From NCBI GenBank assembly GCA_036501485.1, contig DASYAG010000126.1:101331-165330 (forward strand): a stretch of DNA of 64,000 bases. The letters are read 5' to 3'. The DNA is from PALSA-607 sp036501485 (lineage in GTDB: Bacteria; Actinomycetota; Actinomycetes; Acidothermales; Acidothermaceae). This document shows, piece by piece, positions 42,981 through 50,424 of this stretch; positions within the stretch are counted from its first letter, which is position 1; each line of letters opens with the position of its first letter. Under the pieces are notes generated by a model. That model did not search any database and was not told where the DNA came from. It saw only the letters and a list, made by a program, of their open reading frames with translations. A program made the translations under genes and the position numbers.

Positions 42981-42987
42981 CTCATGT

Positions 42988-43014
42988 TTAGCACTCAGGC
43001 CCCCCGAGTGCAAC
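42988..43014. promoter_or_regulatory. CIRCE element upstream of groEL
   Basis: A perfect left half-site TTAGCACTC (42988-42996), 9 bases, then GAGTGCAAC (7 of 9). Spacing is exactly that of CIRCE. Together with the copy at 42954-42980 it forms a tandem pair 34 bases apart. HrcA binding is established for this motif family. Confidence 0.85.
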
Positions 43015-43063
43015 CGATGACCTGTGAACAGTCCCGCTTCGCTCGACCCGCGCCCGGCTCCTG

Positions 43064-43124
43064 GTGATCATGCAAGAAAAGGGTGGGTCTCAATGTTCAG
43101 ATCCACCCTTTCTTACATGATCAC
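43064..43124 (-). terminator. Long hairpin directly after the Cys-rich peptide gene
   Basis: Arms 43064-43087 and 43102-43124 pair over about 22 bases with one bulge and one mismatch (GTGATCATG...GGGTGG with CCACCC...CATGATCAC) and a 14-base loop. On the minus strand it begins 10 bases after the stop of the 25-codon gene, so it is its probable terminator or a 3' stabilising hairpin. The T-rich CTTTTCTTG lies within the second arm rather than after it. Confidence 0.65.
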
Positions 43125-43133
43125 GAGACCGCG

Positions 43134-43211
43134 CTAGCCGCCGGTTCCGCAGCACCCACTGGTCGTCGTGGAGCCGCAGCAGTCTTGCTCAATCGCGTCA
43201 CAGCAGTTCAT
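43134..43211 (-). CDS. 25-residue Cys-Cys-rich micropeptide, divergent from arsR
   Basis: An ATG at 43211 with a perfect GGGAGG site 5 bases upstream opens a 25-codon frame ending in TAG at 43134-43136. The peptide is MNCCDAIEQD, then CCGSTTTSG, then CCGTGG: six cysteines in three adjacent pairs, otherwise small and polar residues. No signal peptide or hydrophobic stretch. Two ArsR-type palindromes lie between it and arsR, and a long hairpin follows. Soft-metal or arsenite binding is the natural inference. I know no named family for it; it is too short for most gene callers. Confidence 0.7.
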   Translation of the reverse strand: MNCCDAIEQDCCGSTTTSGCCGTGG

Positions 43212-43228
43212 CCGTACCTCCCATGTAT

Positions 43229-43244
43229 ATAGACGTCTGTCTAT
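43229..43244. promoter_or_regulatory. ArsR-type operator, peptide-proximal
   Basis: ATAGAC-GTCT-GTCTAT, a perfect palindrome of 6-bp arms, 18 bases upstream of the micropeptide start on its template side. With the second palindrome it brackets the divergent promoters. ArsR binding is inferred from position and form. Confidence 0.7.
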
Positions 43245-43266
43245 GTGCAAGAGATTGGCACCAGAC

Positions 43267-43282
43267 ATTGACATCTGTCAAT
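43267..43282. promoter_or_regulatory. ArsR-type operator, arsR-proximal
   Basis: ATTGACA-TC-TGTCAAT, a perfect palindrome with 7-bp arms ending 8 bases before the arsR ATG. The arms contain TTGACA on both strands; on the minus strand it could act as the -35 of the micropeptide promoter, so repressor binding would block both directions. arsR has no Shine-Dalgarno site and is probably leaderless. Confidence 0.75.
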
Positions 43283-43290
43283 ATAGATAC

Positions 43291-43656
43291 ATGTCGAAGT
43301 CCTTCTTAGAACTCACGCCGAGCCAGACTGTCGCGTGCTGCTCGCCGATGACCCGCGAACCGCTCAGCGCCGTTCAGGCGGAGCAGATCTCCACGCTCTT
43401 GAAGGCGCTCGCAGATCCGGTGCGGCTGCGGCTGATGTCGCTGGTGCTCTCGCACGAAGGCAGTGAGGCCTGCGTCTGTGACCTCACTGGGCCGTTCGAG
43501 CTCAGCCAACCCACGATCAGCCACCACCTGAAGGTGTTACACGAGGCCGGCCTGCTCGACCGCGACAAGCGCGGAGTCTGGGTGTACTACAAGGCTCGCC
43601 AAGATGCCCTCGACTCAATCGCGGCGCTCATTAGCCTCGAGCCTGCTCGGCGATGA
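43291..43656 (+). CDS. arsR: ArsR-family arsenical-resistance repressor
   Basis: A 121-residue winged-helix repressor starting MSKSFLELTPSQTVACCSPM. Cys16-Cys17 near the N-terminus plus Cys61 and Cys63 (EACVCDL) match the Corynebacterium glutamicum type, where a Cys pair near the N-terminus and one Cys in the DNA-binding domain bind As(III). The recognition helix is LSQPTISHHLKVLHEAGLL. ATG 43291 is chosen because upstream in-frame sequence carries the operators. The stop overlaps arsC (ATGA). Confidence 0.93.
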   Translation: MSKSFLELTPSQTVACCSPMTREPLSAVQAEQISTLLKALADPVRLRLMSLVLSHEGSEACVCDLTGPFELSQPTISHHLKVLHEAGLLDRDKRGVWVYYKARQDALDSIAALISLEPARR

Positions 43657-44048
43657 GCACGCCGGTCATCTTGTTCGCGTGCGTCCACAACTCTGGGCGC
43701 TCGGTGGCGGCCCGGGTTCTTTCCGAGCACTACGGCGCGGGTCGGGTGGCCGCCATTTCGGCTGGCTCCGAGCCGGGCGACGCAATCAATCCGGTCGTCA
43801 CGCAGGTACTCGCTGAACGCGGGCTGTCGACCGCCGCCGAAGTGCCGAAGCTGCTCGACTACGACACCGTTGTCGGCGCTGATGTGGTCATCACGATGGG
43901 CTGCGGCGAGGCGTGCCCGGTGGTACCAGGTAAGCGGCATGAAGACTGGCTCGTCGAAGATCCTGCGGGCCAGGACATCGCCACCGTGCGCCACATCGTC
44001 GACGACATCGAAACCCGGGTGCGCGCGCTACTCGCCGAGCTCGTCTAG
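43653..44048 (+). CDS. arsC: Arsenate reductase, low-molecular-weight phosphatase type (mycothiol-dependent class likely)
   Basis: A 131-residue LMW-PTP-fold protein. The P-loop is CVHNSGRS (Cys10 to Arg16, C-x5-R), followed by AISAGSEPGDAINP, ITMGCGEACP (Cys84, Cys88) and the general-acid-type VEDPAGQD (Asp103). These are typical of actinobacterial arsenate-mycothiol transferase/ArsC. It is translationally coupled to arsR. No arsenite efflux pump (ArsB/Acr3) is adjacent, which is unusual for a complete resistance operon. Confidence 0.92.
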   Translation: MSTPVILFACVHNSGRSVAARVLSEHYGAGRVAAISAGSEPGDAINPVVTQVLAERGLSTAAEVPKLLDYDTVVGADVVITMGCGEACPVVPGKRHEDWLVEDPAGQDIATVRHIVDDIETRVRALLAELV

Positions 44049-44126
44049 CCGAAGGGTGTTGGACCCCAGCGCGCTTTCTTGCACGCGTATATGACCAATA
44101 CCCGGCCCGATCGCGGGTGGCTGGAG

Positions 44127-45404
44127 CTAGACGAGACCGGCGACGTCGAGGTAGGCGCGAAACGCTTCGATGGACGGCGGGATGGTGACCGACGGCGACA
44201 CGACGGGCGCGACAGCGTCGAGGGTCTTCAACCCGTCGCCGGTGTTGAAGACGACGGTCTCCGCGTCGGGATCAAGCTGGCCGGCGGCGAGCAGCTTGCG
44301 CAGCACGCCGATCGTCACGCCGCCCGCGGTCTCACCGAAGATGCCTTCGGTGCGAGCAAGTAGCCGCATGCCGTCGACGATCTCCTCGTCGCTGACGTCC
44401 TCGACCAGGCCGTCGGTGCGACGGCAGACGTCGAGCACGTACGGTCCGTCGGCCGGGTTGCCGATGGCGAGCGACTTCGCGATCGTGTCCGGCCGCACCG
44501 GCTGCACGACGTCGTAGCCGGCCTTGAACGCATTCGACACTGGCGAGCAACCGGTCGCCTGCGCGCCGAAGACCCGATACGGCGTCGCCTCAACGAGGCC
44601 GAGCTTGCCGAACTCGGTGAACGCCTTGTCGACCTTGGTCAGCTGCGACCCGGAGGCGATCGGAATCACCACCTGCTCGGGCAGTCGCCAGCCCAGCTGC
44701 TCGGCGATCTCGTAGCCCAGCGTCTTGGATCCCTCGGCGTAGAACGGGCGCACATTTACGTTCACGAACGCCCACGATTCTTCTTCGCCCGCGATCTCGG
44801 AAGCGAGCCGGTTCACGTCGTCGTAGTTGCCCTCGACCGCGACCAGCGTGCCGCCGTAAACCGCCGTCGTGACGATCTTCTGCCGCTCGAGGTTGGCCGG
44901 AATGAACACCACCGATTTGATGCCAGCCCGAGCGGCCGCGGCTGCCACTGCATTCGCCAAGTTGCCGGTCGACGGGCACGCGAGGACCGAGAATCCGAGC
45001 TCGCGCGCAGCTGCCAGCGCGACTGCGACGACCCTGTCCTTGAACGAGTGCGTCGGGTTCCCGCTGTCGTCTTTCACCCACAGCTTGCGCATGCCCAGCT
45101 CACGCGCGAGGTTGTTTGCGAGCACCAGTTTTGTCATACCTGGCTCAAGATTTGGCGTCTCGGCGACGTTCGACGGAACAGGCAGCAGTTGCTTGTAGCG
45201 CCAGATGTTGTGCGGCCCGGCTTCGATCGACTCACGGCTTACACCGGTGTAGTCGTAGGCCACCTCGAGCGGCCCGAAGCACATCTCACACGCATAGCGG
45301 GGGCTGATCGGATACTGCTCTCCGCACTCGCGACACGACAGCGAAGTAGCAGACCCTAAAAGAGTCGAATGCGGGACGGCGGGGGGCGACTGGGTCGCGG
45401 ACAC
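44127..45404 (-). CDS. thrC: Threonine synthase (zinc-ribbon type)
   Basis: About 425 residues from GTG 45404. A small Cys cluster (LSCRECGEQ...YACEMCFG, about 20-45) precedes a fold-II PLP enzyme with the lysine in SFKDRVVAVA (GNPTHSFKDR), CPSTGNLANAV phosphate loop and PIASGSQLTK. It converts O-phosphohomoserine to threonine. The start is fixed by a GAGAGAGG site 7 bases upstream, immediately after a SAM-I riboswitch aptamer. Because SAM riboswitches usually control sulfur metabolism, a role at the methionine-threonine branch point is likely. Confidence 0.93.
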   Translation of the reverse strand: MSATQSPPAVPHSTLLGSATSLSCRECGEQYPISPRYACEMCFGPLEVAYDYTGVSRESIEAGPHNIWRYKQLLPVPSNVAETPNLEPGMTKLVLANNLARELGMRKLWVKDDSGNPTHSFKDRVVAVALAAARELGFSVLACPSTGNLANAVAAAAARAGIKSVVFIPANLERQKIVTTAVYGGTLVAVEGNYDDVNRLASEIAGEEESWAFVNVNVRPFYAEGSKTLGYEIAEQLGWRLPEQVVIPIASGSQLTKVDKAFTEFGKLGLVEATPYRVFGAQATGCSPVSNAFKAGYDVVQPVRPDTIAKSLAIGNPADGPYVLDVCRRTDGLVEDVSDEEIVDGMRLLARTEGIFGETAGGVTIGVLRKLLAAGQLDPDAETVVFNTGDGLKTLDAVAPVVSPSVTIPPSIEAFRAYLDVAGLV

Positions 45405-45419
45405 GGTGAAGCCTCTCTC

Positions 45420-45551
45420 CTCATCTTCCCCGCGGACCATCCACGGGACGGAGTTGGCACCTGTTCCGCTACTGCGAGAACTTCCTCACGCCGTGCTGCG
45501 AAATGGTTGCCGGGGCTTCAACGGGCCGGTCCCTCTGCCCCTCTTGATGAG
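45420..45551 (-). ncRNA. SAM-I (S-box) riboswitch in the thrC leader
   Basis: On the minus strand the leader shows the S-box landmarks in order: P1 5' side CTCATC, AGAGGGGCAGAGGGAC (kink-turn region), GGCCC, GAAGCCCCGGCAACC, later GGTGCCAACTCC and finally GAAGATGAG, whose GATGAG pairs with the CTCATC. The aptamer ends about 15 bases before the GTG of thrC, directly against its ribosome-binding site, so control is probably at translation initiation. Consensus matches are strong across the conserved core. Confidence 0.92.
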
Positions 45552-45678
45552 CACTACTGCCATGCAAGAAGTAAGCCTAGCGCCTCGTCGGAATCGGCCG
45601 AACGGCTGACTAAGGTCGGCTGTTTCTCCTAGCGCTTTGCGGACCGTCGAGGCACTATCGTCTTGCACATTGGAGGGG

Positions 45679-45730
45679 AACCGCGGGCGGGGACATACCG
45701 GGCAGGAATGTTCTCGGCCGCGGTTTTTTT
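45679..45730 (+). terminator. Intrinsic terminator reading on the plus strand, with no plus-strand gene before it
   Basis: AACCGCGG (45679-45686) pairs perfectly with CCGCGGTT (45718-45725), with further inner pairing GGACAT/ATGTTC, and is followed by a run of seven T (45724-45730). The T-run is on the plus strand, yet thrC and otsB are both on the minus strand. For otsB it could still act as a plain 3' hairpin. The rest of 45552-45740 holds the thrC promoter region and nothing else I can identify. Confidence 0.65.
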
Positions 45731-45740
45731 CTGCCTAAAA

Positions 45741-46610
45741 TCAGTGCGGCTGGACGGCGGCCAGCAAGCCTTCGAGATAAGCCACCACCGCGTCCGGGCC
45801 CGCTAACTCCAGATCGGCCCGCGCCGCCAGGTCGGCCAGGCCCGGTTCGTCGGGGACTCCGCTGAAGATGGAGAGCGTCGCGAATCCCTTCGACCGCAGA
45901 TTTTCGAGCGCATCGAACGCGGCAATGTCGCCGAGGTCATCACCCACATAACAGACCGCCCGTGCGCTGAAGTGATCTACGAGCGTGAGCAGCGCGGTCC
46001 CCTTGTCGGAGCCGCGCGGACGGAACTCGAGCACTAACCGCCCGGGTTCGAGACGAAGGCCCTGCGACTCGGCGAGCCGTCGGAGCGGCTCGCGCAGCAT
46101 CTCCAGTGCCGCATGCGGATCGGCGGTTTCCCGCACGTGCACGGCGACCGCCGCACCCTTGTCCTCGATGCGAGTGCCCGAAGGCACGCCGAGTTCGCGT
46201 AGCAACGCGGGTAAGGCCGCCCGGACATGATCGACCCGTTCTGAGCTGCGAGGGTCAACGCCCGCGAGCGGTACAACGCCAGCAGCCGCCGTCCACGTCT
46301 CAAGGCCGTAATGGCCGACGACCAGCAGGTTCGGCGCCTCATCCTCGGTGAATCCGAGCAGCGAGGCTGCGACGGCAGCAGGTCGGCCGGTCACGATCGC
46401 GACGGCATCGATCGACTCGGCCAACGAGCGAAGTGCCGCGGCAGCGTCGGGGTGCGGCCTCGCGGCGGACGGCTCGGCAACGATCGGCGCCAGAGTGCCA
46501 TCGAAGTCGACCGCGACCAGTGCGGCGCCCGGCTCACCGACGAGCGTCAAGAAGGCGGAGAGGCCACCCACCGTCCGGGGCAGCGAAAGCCGTGGCTCGG
46601 GCGGGGGCAC
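45741..46610 (-). CDS. otsB: Trehalose-6-phosphate phosphatase
   Basis: About 289 residues from GTG 46610. A HAD-superfamily phosphatase: motif I VAVDFDGTLAPI (nucleophile Asp), motif II IVTGRP, GHYGLETWT, EDKGAAVAVHVR cap segment, and the C-terminal RPRGSDKGTAL and YVGDDLGDIAAFDAL (motif IV). It makes trehalose from its 6-phosphate. The open frame extends upstream, but over the LytR_C gene, and without family similarity. It starts 10 bases after that gene's stop, so both are cotranscribed. Confidence 0.93.
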   Translation of the reverse strand: MPPPEPRLSLPRTVGGLSAFLTLVGEPGAALVAVDFDGTLAPIVAEPSAARPHPDAAAALRSLAESIDAVAIVTGRPAAVAASLLGFTEDEAPNLLVVGHYGLETWTAAAGVVPLAGVDPRSSERVDHVRAALPALLRELGVPSGTRIEDKGAAVAVHVRETADPHAALEMLREPLRRLAESQGLRLEPGRLVLEFRPRGSDKGTALLTLVDHFSARAVCYVGDDLGDIAAFDALENLRSKGFATLSIFSGVPDEPGLADLAARADLELAGPDAVVAYLEGLLAAVQPH

Positions 46611-46620
46611 AGCTGCGACC

Positions 46621-47298
46621 CTACTTGCCGCTTGAGGTCCAATCTGTGCCGAGCACGAGCGTGAGGTGCGTCGTCGAAACGCCGTCCGGAGCGGGTGCCG
46701 TCTTACCGATCGCGGTGAACTGGGCAGCGAGGGCTTGGGCGGCGGCGAGCTGACCGTCGGGGTAGAACACGGTCGTTGCGGACATCGACTGCGAGTAGTT
46801 GCCAGTGAGCGCGACCACCCAGCCGCCATGGCTGAGGGTCGTGTCGGCCCGCGCCGCCATGCCGCTGATGTGGGTGCCGTTGAGGATGTCGACGAGAGGC
46901 TTGGTCGCGGGCGAGTCCGCGCTAGTACTCGGGGCCGGCGATGCGGTTGTCGGCGTCACCGCGGGCGTCGTCGCGGCAGGCGGCGAGGTGGCGGGCGGGG
47001 GTGGCGTGACAGCCGCTAGCGTCGAGGCGGCGGACGACACCGGCGGGGCGGACGCCGATGGGCCGGCAGGCGCGGACGCTGACGGCGTTGATTTCGACGG
47101 CGTCGCGCGCGGCGAGACGTAGCCCGAGGTGGCCGCATTGGCTGACGGGCGCTTGGACTCGCCGCGCCAGTGCAGCGACGCCTCGACCGCGGCACCAGCA
47201 AGAACGACAACGAGCAGGGAGACCAGCAGCACGCGTGTTCGGCGGCCGCGGTCGACTCGGCGGTGGCTGCCGCCCGAACGGGGTTCCTGCGTCGTCAT
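46621..47298 (-). CDS. LytR C-terminal domain membrane protein
   Basis: A 225-residue protein with a basic N-terminus, one membrane helix (RTRVLLVSLLVVVLAGAAVEASL, about 21-43), an extracytoplasmic Ser/Thr/Pro/Ala linker (about 55-130) and a C-terminal LytR_C domain (VDILNGTHISGMAARADTTLSHGGWVVALTGNY...TVFYPDGQLAAAQALA). Such proteins occur near cell-wall genes in actinobacteria. It is upstream of otsB in the same transcript; its partner is unknown. Confidence 0.9.
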   Translation of the reverse strand: MTTQEPRSGGSHRRVDRGRRTRVLLVSLLVVVLAGAAVEASLHWRGESKRPSANAATSGYVSPRATPSKSTPSASAPAGPSASAPPVSSAASTLAAVTPPPPATSPPAATTPAVTPTTASPAPSTSADSPATKPLVDILNGTHISGMAARADTTLSHGGWVVALTGNYSQSMSATTVFYPDGQLAAAQALAAQFTAIGKTAPAPDGVSTTHLTLVLGTDWTSSGK

Positions 47299-47399
47299 GA
47301 GATCTCAGTCGTCATGAAGTGGGCCTGCCATTAGGTGTGGCTACCAGCCAGCAAGTCTCGAGCCGGCAACCGACCGTCGTCACGCGACGATCATGACGG

Positions 47400-47699
47400 T
47401 CAGGCCTCGATGCCGAGACGGCGGGCCGATCGTGCGCGCTGGCGGGCGGCACGTAGGCGGCGGAGCCGCTTCACCAGCATCGGGTCGGCCGCCAGCGCCG
47501 CCGGACGGTCGATCAGCGCATTCAGTGCCTGGTAGTAGCGGGTCGCCGACATATCGAACTTCTCGCGCATCGCCTGCTCTTTGGCACCCGCGTACTTCCA
47601 CCACTGGCGCTCGAATTCGAGGATCAGCTGATCGCGCTCGGACAGCACATCGACCAACATGCCCGACGCATCAGCGTTCACGGCGTCCGCGACCTCCAT
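47400..47699 (-). CDS. DUF3263 family protein
   Basis: A 99-residue protein starting MEVADAVNADASG with an AAAGG site 8 bases upstream. The DUF3263 core is LSERDQLILEFERQWWKYAGAKEQAMREKFDMSATRYYQALNALID in segments, with a helix-turn-helix-like pattern (KEQAMREKFDMSATRYYQAL) and a basic Arg-rich C-terminus. It may bind DNA. The longer frame to 48146 is not supported. Its neighbours suggest the same minus-strand unit as LytR_C and otsB. Confidence 0.9.
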   Translation of the reverse strand: MEVADAVNADASGMLVDVLSERDQLILEFERQWWKYAGAKEQAMREKFDMSATRYYQALNALIDRPAALAADPMLVKRLRRLRAARQRARSARRLGIEA

Positions 47700-47858
47700 C
47701 GACCAGCCTTTCGTTCGACCCACCACACTCACACAGCGAGCGTGTACGGGCCATCGTAGGACCCAAACAACACCGATGTCATTCGCCCGGGCCGTGGCTG
47801 GGGAAATCCGCTCGGATCCACACCTCATGTCCCCCAGTGGTCCCCCTAGGCTGGCGCC

Positions 47859-48740
47859 GTGCCCCCGCCTGACCTGTCGCCCGAGCCTGCGTCGCCGGGC
47901 CCGTCGTCTCGCGGAGCCGCGCTTGCCCAGGTCGCGCACTGGTCGGCGTCCAACCCTGCTGCCGGCGTCACCGACGCTACCCGCACCCTCGGCGAGACCG
48001 GCGACGTTGAGCGGCGCCACGAGTGGGCGTCGGTCACCAAGCTGGTCACGGCGGTGTGCGTCCTGCGGCTGATCGACGAGGGCAAGATCGCGCTCGACGA
48101 GCCGGCCGGACCACCCGACTCGACCGTTCGCCATCTCCTCGCGCATGCCTCGGGCCTCGGATTCGACGAGGGCGCTGCGCTTTCGAAGCCCGAACGCCGG
48201 CGGGTCTACTCCAACGCCGGCTTCGACCTGCTCGGCACGCTTGTCAGCGAGCGCAGCGGCCTGCCCTTCGCGCTCTACGCCGCCGACGCGGTGTTCGAGC
48301 CGCTAGGGATGCAAGCTTCAAGCATTGACGGGACGCCGTCGGCGGGCGGTGTCGGGCCACTGGTCGACCTGTTGAGGTTCGCTCGCGAGCTTCTGCGGCC
48401 CACCCTGATCACCCCCGCGACGCTCGCGCTCGCAACGACAGTCACGTTTCCCGGCCTCGACGGAGTGCTGCCGGGCTACGGGCGATGCACGCCCAACGAC
48501 TGGGGCTTGGGTTTTGAGCTTCGCGACGCAAAGGATCCGCATTGGACAGGCCGGCACAACTCGGCGTCCACCTTTGGGCACTTCGGTCGAGCGGGCAGCT
48601 TCTTGTGGGTCGACCCGACGCTGGGCTTGGGCTGCGTGGCGCTCGCGGACACCGCGTTCGGACCCTGGGCCATCGAGGCGTGGCCAGCATTCGCCGACGC
48701 GGTGATCGAGGAGTACGGCCCAGATACGAACGGGGCCTAG
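47859..48740 (+). CDS. Serine hydrolase, beta-lactamase/D-ala-D-ala carboxypeptidase fold
   Basis: A 293-residue class-C-like hydrolase: the SxxK motif in WASVTKLVTA (Ser58, Lys61), the YxN motif in VYSNAG and the HxG-type third motif in FGHFGRAGS. There is no signal peptide, so it is probably cytoplasmic, unlike most penicillin-binding relatives; an esterase-like function is possible. It is convergent with pstB (4-base overlap) and divergent from the DUF3263 gene. Confidence 0.9.
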   Translation: MPPPDLSPEPASPGPSSRGAALAQVAHWSASNPAAGVTDATRTLGETGDVERRHEWASVTKLVTAVCVLRLIDEGKIALDEPAGPPDSTVRHLLAHASGLGFDEGAALSKPERRRVYSNAGFDLLGTLVSERSGLPFALYAADAVFEPLGMQASSIDGTPSAGGVGPLVDLLRFARELLRPTLITPATLALATTVTFPGLDGVLPGYGRCTPNDWGLGFELRDAKDPHWTGRHNSASTFGHFGRAGSFLWVDPTLGLGCVALADTAFGPWAIEAWPAFADAVIEEYGPDTNGA

Positions 48741-49510
48741 CCGGTGCGGCCGGTGATGTAGTCCTCGGTGCGCTTGTCTGAGGGCACCGAGAAGATCCGG
48801 CTCGTCGCGTCGAACTCGACCAAGACACCAGGCTGCCCAGCACCGGCGAGGGTGAAGAAGCCGGTCGTCTCGCTGACGCGGCTCGCCTGTTGCATGTTGT
48901 GCGTCACGATGACGATCGTGTAGCGATCCTTCAGCTCAGCGATGAGGTCCTCGATCGCCAGCGTCGAGATCGGGTCGAGGGCCGAGCAGGGCTCGTCCAT
49001 GAGCAGCACCTCGGGCTCGACGGCGATGGCGCGTGCGATGCACAGCCGCTGCTGCTGCCCGCCGGAGAGTGCGAGTGCCGGCTTCTTCAGCCGGTCCTTC
49101 ACCTCGGCCCACAGGTGGGCTCCCGTGAGGGCGCGCTCGACCACCACTTCGAGGTCTTTTCCCTTGCTGCCGCCCAATTTCAGGCCGGCCGCGACGTTGT
49201 CGAAGATCGACATCGTGGGGAACGGGTTCGGCCGCTGGAACACCATGCCGACGCTGCGGCGCAACGCCACGGGGTCGACGCCAGGCGCGTAGATGTCGCG
49301 ATCGTCGAGCAACACCTGCCCGGTGATGTGCGCGCCCGGAATGACTTCGTGCAGCCGGTTGAGGCTACGCAGGAACGTCGACTTGCCGCACCCAGAGGGG
49401 CCGATCAGGGCGGTGACGGCCTTGGGTTCGATCGTCATCGTGACGTTCTCTACAGCCTTGTGTTTGCCGTAGTAGCACGAAAGATCGAGCGCCTCGATCC
49501 GCTTAGCCAT
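48737..49510 (-). CDS. pstB: Phosphate ABC transporter ATP-binding protein
   Basis: A 257-residue ABC ATPase starting MAKRIEALDLSCYYGKHKAV. Walker A is GPSGCGKST (about 37-45), the signature LSGGQQQRLCIARA and Walker B VLLMDEPCSALDP are intact, and the H-loop is in VIVTHNMQQASRVS. Length and N-terminus are those of PstB. ATG 49510 is used because GGAGG lies upstream; a GTG at 49522 overlaps the pstA stop. Last gene of the pstSCAB operon. Confidence 0.96.
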   Translation of the reverse strand: MAKRIEALDLSCYYGKHKAVENVTMTIEPKAVTALIGPSGCGKSTFLRSLNRLHEVIPGAHITGQVLLDDRDIYAPGVDPVALRRSVGMVFQRPNPFPTMSIFDNVAAGLKLGGSKGKDLEVVVERALTGAHLWAEVKDRLKKPALALSGGQQQRLCIARAIAVEPEVLLMDEPCSALDPISTLAIEDLIAELKDRYTIVIVTHNMQQASRVSETTGFFTLAGAGQPGVLVEFDATSRIFSVPSDKRTEDYITGRTG

Positions 49511-49518
49511 GGGACCGC

Positions 49519-50424
49519 TCACCTCCGGGTGGCGTCACGGCGCGTCAGAAGCCGCGCGATCACATAAAGCAGGACGACGATCAGAATCAGAGTAAAGGCT
49601 GCGGCCCACGCGCGGTTGACATCTGCCGGAGTGCCTGAGGCTGCGGAGCTGAATACGTAAAGCGGGAGCGCTTCCTGCTGTCCGTGGAACACGTTCTTGT
49701 TGACGAAAAGCGTGCCGGCCGCGGTCAGCAGAAGCGGGGCGGTCTCGCCAGTGACCCGGGCGACCGCGAGCATGATGCCGGTCGTAATGCCGGTGCGGGC
49801 CGTCGGCACGATGATCGAGAGGATCACCCGCCACTTCGGGATTCCGAGGGCATACGCGGCTTCTCGCAGGGTGTCGGGGACCAGCCTCAACATTTCCTCG
49901 GACGACCGGGTGACCACGGGGAGCATCAGGATCGCCAGCGCCATCGAGCCGGCGAAGCCGGAGTAACCCTCATGCAGACCGAGGACCCAGAACGCGAGCA
50001 CAAAAAGGCCGGCCACGATCGACGGGATGCCGGTCATCACATCGACAAGAAGGCGGACGACGGTGGAGAAGCCCTTCGCGCCGTATTCGTTGAGATAGAT
50101 GGCGACCAGCAGGCCAAGAGGCACCGAGATCGCCGCCGCGATGAACAACTGCTCAACGGTGCCGATGATCGCGTGGTAGATGCCACCGGTGATGTCGTCG
50201 GGGCCGACGCCAGCCATCGAGTGCGTCAGGAACGACCAGCCGAATCGGGTCATGCCCTTGCCGACCGTGTACCAAATGACGAGCGCGAGCGGGATCACCG
50301 CGATAAGAAACGCCAAGTACATCGCCATCGTCATCAGCCGGTTAACGACCGCCCTACGGCCAGTCACTTTCCATACCTGTGACGTCGATGCTGCACCGGG
50401 GCCTGACATCGCAGTGGCGCTCAT
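49519..50424 (-). CDS. pstA: Phosphate ABC transporter permease PstA
   Basis: About 301 residues from ATG 50424 (ATGA overlap with the pstC stop). Six membrane segments with the permease EAA-type loop EEMLRLVPDTLREAAYALGIPKWRVILSIIVPTA in short pieces, characteristic of the PstA subunit. It forms the membrane channel with PstC for PstS-delivered phosphate. Confidence 0.96.
   Translation of the reverse strand: MSATAMSGPGAASTSQVWKVTGRRAVVNRLMTMAMYLAFLIAVIPLALVIWYTVGKGMTRFGWSFLTHSMAGVGPDDITGGIYHAIIGTVEQLFIAAAISVPLGLLVAIYLNEYGAKGFSTVVRLLVDVMTGIPSIVAGLFVLAFWVLGLHEGYSGFAGSMALAILMLPVVTRSSEEMLRLVPDTLREAAYALGIPKWRVILSIIVPTARTGITTGIMLAVARVTGETAPLLLTAAGTLFVNKNVFHGQQEALPLYVFSSAASGTPADVNRAWAAAFTLILIVVLLYVIARLLTRRDATRR

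Noticed and set aside
42972..42996. GAGTGCTAG...TTAGCACTC read as one inverted repeat
   Set aside because: The half-sites are in the wrong order for CIRCE; each instead pairs with an outer partner at the correct 9-base spacing.
42820..43060. groES upstream of groEL
   Set aside because: No open frame of about 97 codons with GroES features exists; this is the stand-alone groEL type.
46611..46829. Long N-terminal extension of otsB
   Set aside because: It overlaps the LytR_C gene and is Arg/Ser/Pro-rich with no phosphatase similarity; GTG 46610 fits the usual OtsB length.
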